Shown here piece by piece: positions 31,864 to 39,734 of a DNA stretch of 43,376 nt (the stretch's first letter is position 1; each line of letters begins with the position of its first letter). A program made the position numbers and the translations under genes. The notes under the pieces were generated by a model. That model was not told the origin of the DNA. It saw only the letters and a program-made list of their open reading frames with translations, and did no database searches. This stretch comes from Acidimicrobiia bacterium (GTDB taxonomy: Bacteria > Actinomycetota > Acidimicrobiia > Spongiisociales > UBA5794): positions 1 through 43,376 of the forward strand of contig JASJAX010000005.1 of NCBI GenBank assembly GCA_030066755.1, given 5' to 3'.

Positions 31864-32495
31864 CGGCGCGATCCGATCGACACGGCATCCTGGTACTCGG
31901 GACTGGCGTCGTCTCCACACCCCCCGATGTGATGCATCTCGTGCTCGGCGTGTCGGTCCGCCGCGACTCGGTTGCCGCCGCCCGCGCCGATGCCGCCCGG
32001 TTGACTCGGACGATCATCACTGCGCTCAAAGACACCGGCGTCGACGATCGCGATCTCCAAACGGCACGATTCGGGGTGCATCCCGAGTACCGCCACACCG
32101 AACGAAGGCGGTTGCTCGACGGGTATCGGGTGACCTCCACGGTCCGGGTCACCGTCCGCGATCTGGATCGAGCCGGCGACGTTGTGGACGCCGCAATAGC
32201 GGCCGGGGGCAACGATGTCGTCCTCGACCACGTGGCCTTTGCGATCGAGGACGACACCGCGGCCCGCTCCTCCGCACGCGCACTGGCGTGGAAGGATGCA
32301 CTGGCCAAAGCAGAGGAGCTGGCCGGGAGCGCCGGCCTCACGCTCGGCGACGCCGAGTGGATCGCCGAACAGGCCGGTGGGGTCGGACCCGAGCCAATGG
32401 CGCGGCTCGCCGCTGCCGAGGCGACCACCCCGATCGAGTCCGGCGCTACCGATGTGGTCGTGGTGCTCGAGGTGCGGTTCGCGATCGCACCCTGA
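31860..32495 (+). CDS. SIMPL domain (DUF541) protein
   Basis: A 211-residue protein. GILVLGTGVVSTPPDVMHLVLGVSVRR is the usual first strand pair of SIMPL/YggE-like proteins, followed by the helix DAARLTRTIITALKDTGVDDRDLQTARFGVHPEY and GYRVTSTVRVTVRDLDRAGDVVDAAIAAGGN. No signal peptide is seen, so it is probably cytoplasmic, unlike E. coli YggE. The function is not established; YggE is linked to oxidative stress. The GTG start overlaps the zinc-ribbon stop (GTGA). Confidence 0.82.
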   Translation: MTARSDRHGILVLGTGVVSTPPDVMHLVLGVSVRRDSVAAARADAARLTRTIITALKDTGVDDRDLQTARFGVHPEYRHTERRRLLDGYRVTSTVRVTVRDLDRAGDVVDAAIAAGGNDVVLDHVAFAIEDDTAARSSARALAWKDALAKAEELAGSAGLTLGDAEWIAEQAGGVGPEPMARLAAAEATTPIESGATDVVVVLEVRFAIAP

Positions 32496-32558
32496 CCGCC
32501 ACCGCCGCCGGGACCGACAGCCGGGGAATGGTCGGATGGCGGCGGGCGTTCCCATTCC

Positions 32559-33086
32559 ATGGATGGCGCAATGCTCGATCAGTACCGCCGGAACCGGGAC
32601 GAGTTCTTCCGGTCGAGTGATCATTCACCACTCGATGACGTCGATCGATCCCGGTTTCTCGGTCTGCGGTACTTCCCGCCAAACCCGGACCTGGTGTTCA
32701 CGGCCGCCCTCAACCCGAGCGACAACGAGCCCGTTCCTGTCGCCACCTCGGACGGTGACGAGCGCGCCTACCGGCGTGTCGGCACCATCGACCTGGCCCT
32801 CGCCGACACGACGGCGACGCTCACCCTCTTCGATGCCGGACACCACCGCTACTTCCTCCCGTTCCGGGACGCCACCTCCGGGCGGGAGACGTACGGAGCG
32901 GGCCGCTACCTCGACGTTCATCCGTCTCCCGACAACGTGCTCACGATCGATTTCAACCTGGCCTACAACCCGTTCTGTGCCTACCGGAGCGACTACTCGT
33001 GCGCCCTTCCGCCTGTAGAGAACTGGCTCACCGTCAGCATCGAGGCCGGGGAACTCGAGTACATCCGGGGCGAGGAGACCGCTTGA
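32559..33086 (+). CDS. DUF1684 family protein
   Basis: A 175-residue soluble protein with the conserved C-terminal half of DUF1684: PFRDATSGRETYGAGRYLDV, followed by LTIDFNLAYNPFCAYRSDYSCALPPVENWL. The two Cys residues in the latter and the Asn/Tyr residues are invariant in the family as I know it. The function is unknown. An ATG four codons later is an alternative start. It lies between the SIMPL gene and the sigma factor, all on the plus strand, with 60-90 bp gaps. Confidence 0.82.
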   Translation: MDGAMLDQYRRNRDEFFRSSDHSPLDDVDRSRFLGLRYFPPNPDLVFTAALNPSDNEPVPVATSDGDERAYRRVGTIDLALADTTATLTLFDAGHHRYFLPFRDATSGRETYGAGRYLDVHPSPDNVLTIDFNLAYNPFCAYRSDYSCALPPVENWLTVSIEAGELEYIRGEETA

Positions 33087-33159
33087 ACAGGAAACCCGCG
33101 CTGCGCTGCGGATTCCAGCAACCAAGCCCCATCTCCGCCCCGTATACCTAGTGACCAAC

Positions 33160-33174
33160 AAGGAGGTCAGCACG
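33160..33174 (+). promoter_or_regulatory. Strong ribosome binding site deciding the sigma factor start
   Basis: AAGGAGG at 33160-33166 lies 7 nt before the GTG at 33174, fixing the start. A TATACC box is seen at 33143-33148 upstream. Confidence 0.6.
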
Positions 33175-34103
33175 TGGCTTCCCCCACCGCAATCGCACCA
33201 GAAATCACCGACGACTCGATGTCGCTCTATCTCAACGAGGTCGGGCGCCACGAGTTGCTCAACGCTCAGGAAGAGGTCGAGCTCGCTCAGGCGATCGAAG
33301 CCGGAACGGCAGCCGCCGAAGTACTCGAGAACTCATCCCCGACCGGCGCCGACAGAATCCGGCTCGAACGAGCCGTCGCTGCAGGCAACGCTGCACGGAA
33401 ACGGTTCCTGGAATCCAACCTGCGGCTCGTTGTGTCGATCGCACGGCGATACCGCAACGAGCATGGACTCGACTTCATCGATCTCGTACAAGAAGGCAAC
33501 CTCGGCCTGATGCGAGCCGTCGACAAGTTCGACTGGCGCAAGGGCTTCAAGTTCTCCACCTATGCCACTTGGTGGATCCGTCAGGCCCTCAGCCGGGCGA
33601 TGGCGGAGAAGTCCCGCACCGTCCGCATCCCGGCACAGCTCCACGAACAGCTCATCACCATTCGGTCTGCCCGCAACCGCTTCCTCGCGGAGCACGGACG
33701 GCCGCCGACGATCGAAGAGCTCGCCGACGAGTCCGGTGTTGACGAGCAAGTCGTCGAGGAAGCCGTCGCAGTATCGGAGGCCGTATCGCTCGAACAGAAC
33801 GTCGGCGACGAAGGAGCCGTGCTCGGCGACTTCGTAATGGACGGCGACCAGGACGATCCTTCGGTTGAAGCGGAACGCAGCGCGGTCTCGGCCGACCTGC
33901 GCAAAGCGATCGACCGCCTGGACGACCGCGAACGCAAGATCCTGCTCATGCGGTTCGGATTCCTCGACGGCATCCCCCGGGCCCGCGAGGAGATCGGCCG
34001 GGAGTTCAACCTGACGCCCGAACGCATCCACCAGATCGAAAAGCGAGCAATCACGAGGCTTCGCCACCCGAGCTTCGGCCTCCGCGAAGAAGCCCTGCTG
34101 TAG
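33174..34103 (+). CDS. RNA polymerase sigma factor, sigma-70 family (group 2 type)
   Basis: A 309-residue sigma factor with regions 1.2 to 4.2 but no long 1.1 region. Region 1.2 is DDSMSLYLNEVGRHELLNAQEE. Region 2 has NLRLVVSIARRYRNEHGLDFIDLVQEGNLGLMRAVDKFDWRKGFKFSTYATWWIRQAL. Region 3 follows, and region 4.2 is REEIGREFNLTPERIHQIEKRAITRL. Its size resembles SigB- or HrdD-type alternative principal-like factors. It should recognise TANNNT -10 boxes like those seen in this window. A heptamer array starts 2 bp after its stop. Confidence 0.92.
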   Translation: MASPTAIAPEITDDSMSLYLNEVGRHELLNAQEEVELAQAIEAGTAAAEVLENSSPTGADRIRLERAVAAGNAARKRFLESNLRLVVSIARRYRNEHGLDFIDLVQEGNLGLMRAVDKFDWRKGFKFSTYATWWIRQALSRAMAEKSRTVRIPAQLHEQLITIRSARNRFLAEHGRPPTIEELADESGVDEQVVEEAVAVSEAVSLEQNVGDEGAVLGDFVMDGDQDDPSVEAERSAVSADLRKAIDRLDDRERKILLMRFGFLDGIPRAREEIGREFNLTPERIHQIEKRAITRLRHPSFGLREEALL

Positions 34104-34105
34104 AA

Positions 34106-34175
34106 GTCGTCAGTCGTCAGGCAACGGACCTGAGACCTGCGACGTGCGATGTGCGACGTGCGACGTGCGTCGCAG
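34106..34175 (+). repeat. Heptamer array, 10 units, after the sigma factor gene
   Basis: GTCGTCA units lead through GGCAACG into GACCTGA, GACCTGC, GACGTGC and GATGTGC units, ending with GTCGCAG. All stay in 7-bp phase, although the second half is of the reverse-orientation family. Confidence 0.9.
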
Positions 34176-34198
34176 GATCCGTGACTCCCCATCCGGCG

Positions 34199-34204
34199 TA
34201 GGCT
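34199..34204 (+). promoter_or_regulatory. -10 box TAGGCT of the ABC exporter gene
   Basis: TAGGCT ends 9 nt before the ATG at 34214, giving a very short or absent leader. Confidence 0.35.
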
Positions 34205-34213
34205 GCGCCCCCT

Positions 34214-36040
34214 ATGTATCGGCGACCACGACGTCAGGCGAACGATGAGCCGCAGCCACGGCTACGGCGGGACGATCTCGATCAGCTGAAACGGCTCTTC
34301 GCAACCGTCCGACCGTACCGGAGGCATCTCGCCATCGCGGTCGTCGGGGTGATCTTTGCGAGCTCACTCGGGCTGGTGTTCCCCCGGATCATGGGGGACC
34401 TCGTCGACACCGCAATCCCGACGGCGGACGGCGACACCGGTTCGCTGGACCGCCTCGCCCTGATCCTCGTGGTCGTCTTCCTCCTCCAGGCGGGCTTCAA
34501 CTTCGTCCGCACCTACTACCTGTCGGCGATGGGTGAAGCGGTCGTCGCCGACCTCCGAACCACGACCTACGGCCACTTGCTGACGCTGCCGGTCAAGTTC
34601 TTCGACAGCCGGCGTACCGGCGAGATCACCTCTCGTCTCACCTCCGACGTCGCCGTGGTGCAGAACACCGTGTCGTCGGCCCTCGCTGCCGCCATGGCCC
34701 AAACGATCACCCTTGTCGGAGGCGTGGTGCTGCTGTTCGTCACGAGCGTCCGATTGTCGGTGACGGTGCTGGCGGTTCTGCCGATCATCATCATCGCCGC
34801 AGCGGTCTTCGGCCGGCGCCTCCGGCGCGTCTCGACCGAGTTCCAGGACAAGGTCGCCGAAGCGAACGCCGGAGCCGAGGAATCGATCGCCGCCGTCCGG
34901 GTCGTCAAGTGGTTCAGCGCCGAGGACGTGGAACGACGGCGGTACGCCGACTCCGTTGCCGACTCGTATCGCATGGCGCTGCGTCGTGCCCGTCTCCGAG
35001 CGATGTTCACTTCCTCGGTGACGTTCGTCGCGTTCTCGGTGCTGGCGTTCGTCGTCTGGCAAGGCGGCCGAGAGGTGATCCGGGGCACGCTCTCTGCCGG
35101 TGACCTGGTGGCGTTCCTCATCTACACCCTCACGGTTGCCGGCGCGATCGGGACCTTCACCGGGCTGTACGGACAGCTGCAGGAGGCCCTCGGCGCGTCG
35201 CAACGCATCTTCGAACTGCTCGACGAACGCACCGATCTCGTGGAGCCGGCCGACCCGGAGGAACCTGCCGATGAGGCCGGTCATGTCGTGTTCGACGACG
35301 TCGGGTTCCGCTACTCGGACCGCGACGTCGACATTCTCCATCGAGTCACCCTGGAAGCCATGCCCGGCGAAGTCGTCGCCATCGTCGGCCCCAGCGGTGC
35401 AGGGAAGTCGACGTTGGTCCAGTTGATTCCACGGTTCTTCGACGTCACTGCCGGCGCCATCGTGATCGACGGCGTCGACGTTCGACGGAGGCGCCTCAGC
35501 GGACTCCGCTCCGCCATGACGGCCGTGCCGCAGGAGACCCAGCTCTTCTCCGGCACCATCGCCGAGAACCTCAGAGTCGGGAAGCCGGACGCCACGGACT
35601 CCGAACTCGAAGCCGCGGCGGTGGCCGCCCACGCCCACGAGTTCATCTCGGAGTTCCCGGAGGGCTATGAGACGGTCGTCGGCGAACGCGGGATCAAACT
35701 CTCCGGCGGACAACGCCAGCGAGTGGCCATCGCCCGGGCTCTTCTCAAGGACCCACGCATCCTCATCCTCGACGAAGCGACGAGCTCGCTCGACAGTGAG
35801 GCCGAAGCCATCGTCCAGGCCGCCCTCGACACGCTGATGGAAGGCCGCACGACCTTCGTCATCGCGCACCGGCTGTCGACGGTCCGCAACGCCGACCGAA
35901 TCCTCGTGCTCGAATCCGGCCACATCGTCCAGGACGGGTCACACGACGAGCTGATGACCGCAGGAGGCCTGTACCGAGATCTCTACGAGGCACAGTTCCA
36001 GGAGTCGCCAGTCGTCAGTCGTCAGCCGTCAGAGCCGTAA
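34214..36040 (+). CDS. ABC exporter, fused membrane and ATPase domains
   Basis: A 608-residue half-transporter that should work as a dimer. Six membrane helices span about residues 38-320. The nucleotide-binding domain has Walker A GPSGAGKST (392-400), Q-loop PQETQLFSG, signature LSGGQ (496-500), Walker B ILILDE (516-521), D-loop SSLD and H-loop His552. The substrate is unknown; the closest functional classes are lipid and multidrug exporters (MsbA/BmrA type). The last residues, VVSRQPSEP, are encoded by a heptamer array and have no counterpart expected in the family. Confidence 0.92.
   Translation: MYRRPRRQANDEPQPRLRRDDLDQLKRLFATVRPYRRHLAIAVVGVIFASSLGLVFPRIMGDLVDTAIPTADGDTGSLDRLALILVVVFLLQAGFNFVRTYYLSAMGEAVVADLRTTTYGHLLTLPVKFFDSRRTGEITSRLTSDVAVVQNTVSSALAAAMAQTITLVGGVVLLFVTSVRLSVTVLAVLPIIIIAAAVFGRRLRRVSTEFQDKVAEANAGAEESIAAVRVVKWFSAEDVERRRYADSVADSYRMALRRARLRAMFTSSVTFVAFSVLAFVVWQGGREVIRGTLSAGDLVAFLIYTLTVAGAIGTFTGLYGQLQEALGASQRIFELLDERTDLVEPADPEEPADEAGHVVFDDVGFRYSDRDVDILHRVTLEAMPGEVVAIVGPSGAGKSTLVQLIPRFFDVTAGAIVIDGVDVRRRRLSGLRSAMTAVPQETQLFSGTIAENLRVGKPDATDSELEAAAVAAHAHEFISEFPEGYETVVGERGIKLSGGQRQRVAIARALLKDPRILILDEATSSLDSEAEAIVQAALDTLMEGRTTFVIAHRLSTVRNADRILVLESGHIVQDGSHDELMTAGGLYRDLYEAQFQESPVVSRQPSEP
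36004..36031 (+). repeat. Heptamer array, 4 units, inside the ABC exporter 3' end
   Basis: Units GTCGCCA, GTCGTCA (twice) and GCCGTCA are translated as the C-terminal Ser-Pro-Val-Val-Ser-Arg-Gln-Pro-Ser. Confidence 0.85.
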
Positions 36041-36063
36041 GCGGCCAAGTCGGCTTCCATCTC

Positions 36064-36098
36064 GGTCTCTGTACTCAGTACTCCGTACTCAGTACTTC
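36064..36098 (+). repeat. Heptamer array, 5 units, GTACTC family
   Basis: A GGTCTCT end unit, then GTACTCA, GTACTCC, GTACTCA and a GTACTTC end unit. The same start and end units enclose the array at 10017-10051. Confidence 0.9.
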
Positions 36099-36139
36099 CC
36101 CGATGCCGAGCCCACGGAATCGCGTCGATCCCTGCTCTC

Positions 36140-36145
36140 TACAAT
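36140..36145 (+). promoter_or_regulatory. -10 box TACAAT of the fadI-fadJ operon
   Basis: TACAAT is a near-consensus -10 box, about 33 bp before the fadI ATG. Unlike most genes here, this leaves a leader of about 25 nt with GAGG close to the start codon. Confidence 0.45.
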
Positions 36146-36178
36146 CAGCCTCTCCGCTCGAGTCTGTGAGGCCTCCCT

Positions 36179-37486
36179 ATGGACAGCACCGCTCCTGGAA
36201 TCGTGAACGGCCGGCGTGTCGCCATCGTCGCCGGTCTTCGCACCCCGTTCGCCAAGTCCGGCACCGTCTATCGCGATCTGTCTGCGATGGGGCTCGGCAC
36301 GGCCGTCGTGACCGAACTCATGCAACGGTCCGGGCTCCGTGGCGATCAGGTCGATCAGCTGGTGTACGGTGCCGTCGTCGCCGACGTGACGGCCCCGAAC
36401 ATCGCCCGAGAGATCGTGCTCGGCACCGGGATGCCCCGGTCGGTCGACGCCTACTCGGTGAGCCGAGCATGTGCGACCTCGACCCAGGCGATCGTGAACG
36501 GTGCCCAGGCCATCCTCCACGGCGACGCCGACATCGTCATCGCCGGGGGGGCCGACAGCCTCTCGAAGCCTCCGATTCAGTACGACGATGCGGTCGTCAG
36601 CGCACTCATGGCCGCCAACACCGCCAAGGACCTGCCGTCGAAGCTCAAGGCGTTTGCCGGCCTCCGTCCCAAGGATCTCGCCCCGAAAGCTCCGGAGCTC
36701 GCCGACAAGTCCAGCGGCCTCACCATGGGCGACGCAGCAGAGAAGATGGCTCGCGAGAACGGCATCAGCCGCGAGGATCAGGATGCGTACGCATTCCACT
36801 CGCACCGCAAGGCGGTCGAGGCGTGGGAAAAGGGCATCTACGACGACGAAGTCATGCCGCTGCCGGTGCCGCCCAAGTACTCGACCACCGTGACGCAGGA
36901 CACCATCCCCCGCGCTGACACCACGATCGAGAAGCTATCGACACTGCGCCCGGTCTTCGATCGCAAGTACGGATCGGTCACTGCGGGCAACAGCTCGCCC
37001 CTGACCGATGGTGCATCCGCCGTCGTGCTGATGGAGGCGGCGACCGCAGAGGCGCTCGGGTTTGTGCCGAAGGCCTTCGTTCGCAGCTGGGCCTTCGCGG
37101 CCCTCGACCCGTCGTGGCAGATGCTGATGGGACCCTCGTTCGCCTCGCCGATCGCCCTCGACCGGGCCGGCATGACGTTGGCAGACATCGACATCGTCGA
37201 CATGCACGAGGCATTCGCCGCACAGATGCTGTCGAACATCCGGGCCTTTGCCAGCACCGAGTGGGCGAAGGAGTACCTCGGGCGTGACACTGCGATCGGC
37301 GAGATCGACGAGGAGAACCTGAACCCATACGGAGGATCGATCTCCCTCGGCCATCCGTTTGCTGCCACCGGAGCTCGACAGGCCCTCACCATGGCCAACG
37401 AGTTGGTGCGTCGTGACAAGGGCACCGCACTCATCACCCAATGCGCCGCCGGCGGTCTCGGCGCCGCACTCATCCTGGAGCGCTGA
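36179..37486 (+). CDS. fadI: Acetyl-CoA acyltransferase (3-ketoacyl-CoA thiolase), FadI type
   Basis: A 435-residue thiolase that cleaves 3-ketoacyl-CoA in the last step of beta-oxidation. The nucleophile Cys98 is in YSVSRACATS, the His is in SLGHPFAATGAR, the second Cys (about 422) is in ITQCAAGGLGA, and the active-site HEAFAAQ loop is present. The length and the SLxKPPI insertion fit the FadI (anaerobic-type complex) group, not FadA. Its stop codon abuts the fadJ ATG with no gap, so the two subunits are made together. Confidence 0.93.
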   Translation: MDSTAPGIVNGRRVAIVAGLRTPFAKSGTVYRDLSAMGLGTAVVTELMQRSGLRGDQVDQLVYGAVVADVTAPNIAREIVLGTGMPRSVDAYSVSRACATSTQAIVNGAQAILHGDADIVIAGGADSLSKPPIQYDDAVVSALMAANTAKDLPSKLKAFAGLRPKDLAPKAPELADKSSGLTMGDAAEKMARENGISREDQDAYAFHSHRKAVEAWEKGIYDDEVMPLPVPPKYSTTVTQDTIPRADTTIEKLSTLRPVFDRKYGSVTAGNSSPLTDGASAVVLMEAATAEALGFVPKAFVRSWAFAALDPSWQMLMGPSFASPIALDRAGMTLADIDIVDMHEAFAAQMLSNIRAFASTEWAKEYLGRDTAIGEIDEENLNPYGGSISLGHPFAATGARQALTMANELVRRDKGTALITQCAAGGLGAALILER

Positions 37487-39685
37487 ATGACGACTCTCGA
37501 CCACGATCTCAAGCTCGATCACTTCCAGTTCAGCGTCGACGAGGAAGGCGTGGCGACCGTCCTGCTCGACCGGCAGGGCGAGGCGATGAACACCCTCTCG
37601 CCGGAGCTCGCCGATGACCTCGGTTCGATCATCGAACGGTGCGAGACCGATGACGGGATCCGCGCCATCGTGCTCGGCAGCGCCAAGCCCGACAACTTCC
37701 TTGCGGGCGCCGATATCCGTTGGTTGCAGACCGTCGACAGCGCCGACACGGCGGTCGAGATGCTGGCCGTGGCGCACGAAGGGTTCTCCCGCCTCGAGCG
37801 TCTCCACCGCGAGCACGGCAAGCCGGTGGTGGCAGCCATTCACGGACCGTGTCTCGGTGGGGGCCTGGAGCTCGCCCTCGCATGCGGAATGCGGATCGCA
37901 TCGAACGACGAGAAGGCAACCCAGCTCGGCCAACCCGAGATCCAGCTCGGCATCATCCCCGGCGCCGGCGGAACCCAACGGCTGCCGCGACTCATCGGCG
38001 TTGCTGCGGGCCTCGACCTGATCCTTACTGGACGATCGGTCCGGCCCCGTTCTGCCCGCAAGATGGGGCTCGTCGACGAGATCGTGCCCCGTGAGCTGCT
38101 CATGGATGTCGCCCGTCGTCGGGCGCTCGAGGCGATTGGAGCGGAGCCCGAGGAGGCCGGCGGCTTCGCCAAGGTCAAGTCGTGGCTCTCCCCCAGCCAT
38201 CTCCAGCAGCTCGCCCTGGAGGACAACGCAATGGGCCGGCGCGTCCTGTTCTCCAAGGCCGAGGAGAAGATGCTGGAGCAGACCAAGGGCAACTATCCGG
38301 CTCCGGCGGCTGCACTCCGTGCCGTCCGAGTCGGCATCGAGCAGGGCATCGAAGCCGGCTACGTTGCCGAGCTCGAGGAGTTCCGCGGCCTGATCACGTC
38401 GCCGGAGGCTGAAGCGCTCCGGTCGATCTTCTTCGCTACGCAGGAGCTCAAGCGTGATCGGGGTGTCGACTCGGACGCTCCGGAACGTGCGGTCGCCAAG
38501 ATCGGAATCATCGGTGGCGGTCTGATGGGCGGCGGCATCGCGGCGGTCAACACCACCAGGGCACGCACGTCGAGCCGCATCAAGGAGGTCGACCACGACG
38601 GCGCCGGACGCGGGCTGGCGTACGTGCGCAAGGTCCTCGACGGCCAGGTCAAACGCCGCCGGATGAAGCCGCACCAGGCCGACCGAGCAATGCAGCTCGT
38701 GACGGCGACCACGGACTACCGCGGCTTCGCCGATGTCGACCTCGTCATCGAAGCGGTCTTCGAGGACCTCGACCTGAAGCAATCCGTCCTGCGGGACGTC
38801 GAGGCGGCCACCCCGGAGCACGCGATCTTCGCGTCGAACACCTCGTCGATTCCGATCACGGACATTGCTGCAGCGGCGTCACGCCCCGATCAGGTCATCG
38901 GGATGCACTACTTCTCGCCGGTCGAGAAGATGCCGCTCCTGGAGATCATCGTCACGGAGGACACCGCCGACTGGGTGACGGCAACGTGTGTCGCCGTCGG
39001 TAAGGCACAGGGGAAGACGGTGATCGTCGTGAACGACGGCACCGGGTTCTACACGACCCGGATCCTCGCCCCGTATGCCGGTGAGGTGATGCACCTCCTC
39101 GCCGAAGGCGCATCGGTCGAGTCGATCGACAACGCCATGGTGTCGTGGGGATTCCCTGTCGGTCCCATCACGCTCAGTGACGAAGTAGGAATCGACGTTG
39201 GCGCGAAGATCGCCAAGATCATGGAGCAGGCATTCGGTGAGCGGATGCAGGCACCCGCCCAGTTCACCAACCTCATCGACGACGACCGTAAGGGACGCAA
39301 GAACGGCCGCGGCTTCTACACCTACGAGGATGGCAAGAAGGGCGATGTCGACACTTCCGTGTACGCGGTCCTCGGGGTCAGTGGGAGCGGCGACGTTGCC
39401 GAGGCTGAGATCCAGGATCGGCTTGCCCTGCAATTCATCAACGAAGCGGCCCGTTGCCTGGAAGAGGGCATTCTTCGCTCCGCCCGCGACGGCGACATCG
39501 GGGCCATCATGGGACTCGGTTTCCCGCCGTTCCGCGGCGGACCCTTCATGTACGTCGATCAGGTTGGCGCCGACACCGTGGTTGCCCGAATGCGTGAGCT
39601 CGAAGACGCCCACGGCGCCCGATTCGCCCCGGCGCAGATCCTCGTCGACGCCGCGGAGAACGGTACGAAGTTCAGAGCAAAGTAG
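37487..39685 (+). CDS. fadJ: Fatty acid oxidation complex alpha subunit, FadJ type
   Basis: A 732-residue multifunctional enzyme. The N-terminal enoyl-CoA hydratase domain has AGADI and the two catalytic Glu residues in CLGGGLELALAC and QPEIQLGIIPGAGGTQRLPRL. The 3-hydroxyacyl-CoA dehydrogenase part starts near residue 340 with IGIIGGGLMGGGIA, with IEAVFEDLDLK, the catalytic His in GMHYFSPVEKMPLLEII, and the C-terminal domain (NDGTGFYTTRIL, FPPFRGGPFMYVD). It hydrates and oxidises acyl-CoAs and passes them to FadI. The NAD loop lacks the usual AGxxVxxKD, having ARTSSRIKEVD instead. Confidence 0.94.
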   Translation: MTTLDHDLKLDHFQFSVDEEGVATVLLDRQGEAMNTLSPELADDLGSIIERCETDDGIRAIVLGSAKPDNFLAGADIRWLQTVDSADTAVEMLAVAHEGFSRLERLHREHGKPVVAAIHGPCLGGGLELALACGMRIASNDEKATQLGQPEIQLGIIPGAGGTQRLPRLIGVAAGLDLILTGRSVRPRSARKMGLVDEIVPRELLMDVARRRALEAIGAEPEEAGGFAKVKSWLSPSHLQQLALEDNAMGRRVLFSKAEEKMLEQTKGNYPAPAAALRAVRVGIEQGIEAGYVAELEEFRGLITSPEAEALRSIFFATQELKRDRGVDSDAPERAVAKIGIIGGGLMGGGIAAVNTTRARTSSRIKEVDHDGAGRGLAYVRKVLDGQVKRRRMKPHQADRAMQLVTATTDYRGFADVDLVIEAVFEDLDLKQSVLRDVEAATPEHAIFASNTSSIPITDIAAAASRPDQVIGMHYFSPVEKMPLLEIIVTEDTADWVTATCVAVGKAQGKTVIVVNDGTGFYTTRILAPYAGEVMHLLAEGASVESIDNAMVSWGFPVGPITLSDEVGIDVGAKIAKIMEQAFGERMQAPAQFTNLIDDDRKGRKNGRGFYTYEDGKKGDVDTSVYAVLGVSGSGDVAEAEIQDRLALQFINEAARCLEEGILRSARDGDIGAIMGLGFPPFRGGPFMYVDQVGADTVVARMRELEDAHGARFAPAQILVDAAENGTKFRAK

Positions 39686-39695
39686 CCCCGGGTCG

Positions 39696-39716
39696 CAAGT
39701 CCCGAGTCTCAGGTCC
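39696..39716 (-). repeat. Heptamer units, 3, between fadJ and the coiled-coil gene
   Basis: CAAGTCC, CGAGTCT and CAGGTCC in phase, followed by degenerate GAGTAC-like sequence up to the convergent gene's stop. Confidence 0.6.
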
Positions 39717-39734
39717 GGCGAGTACGCAGTTCCG

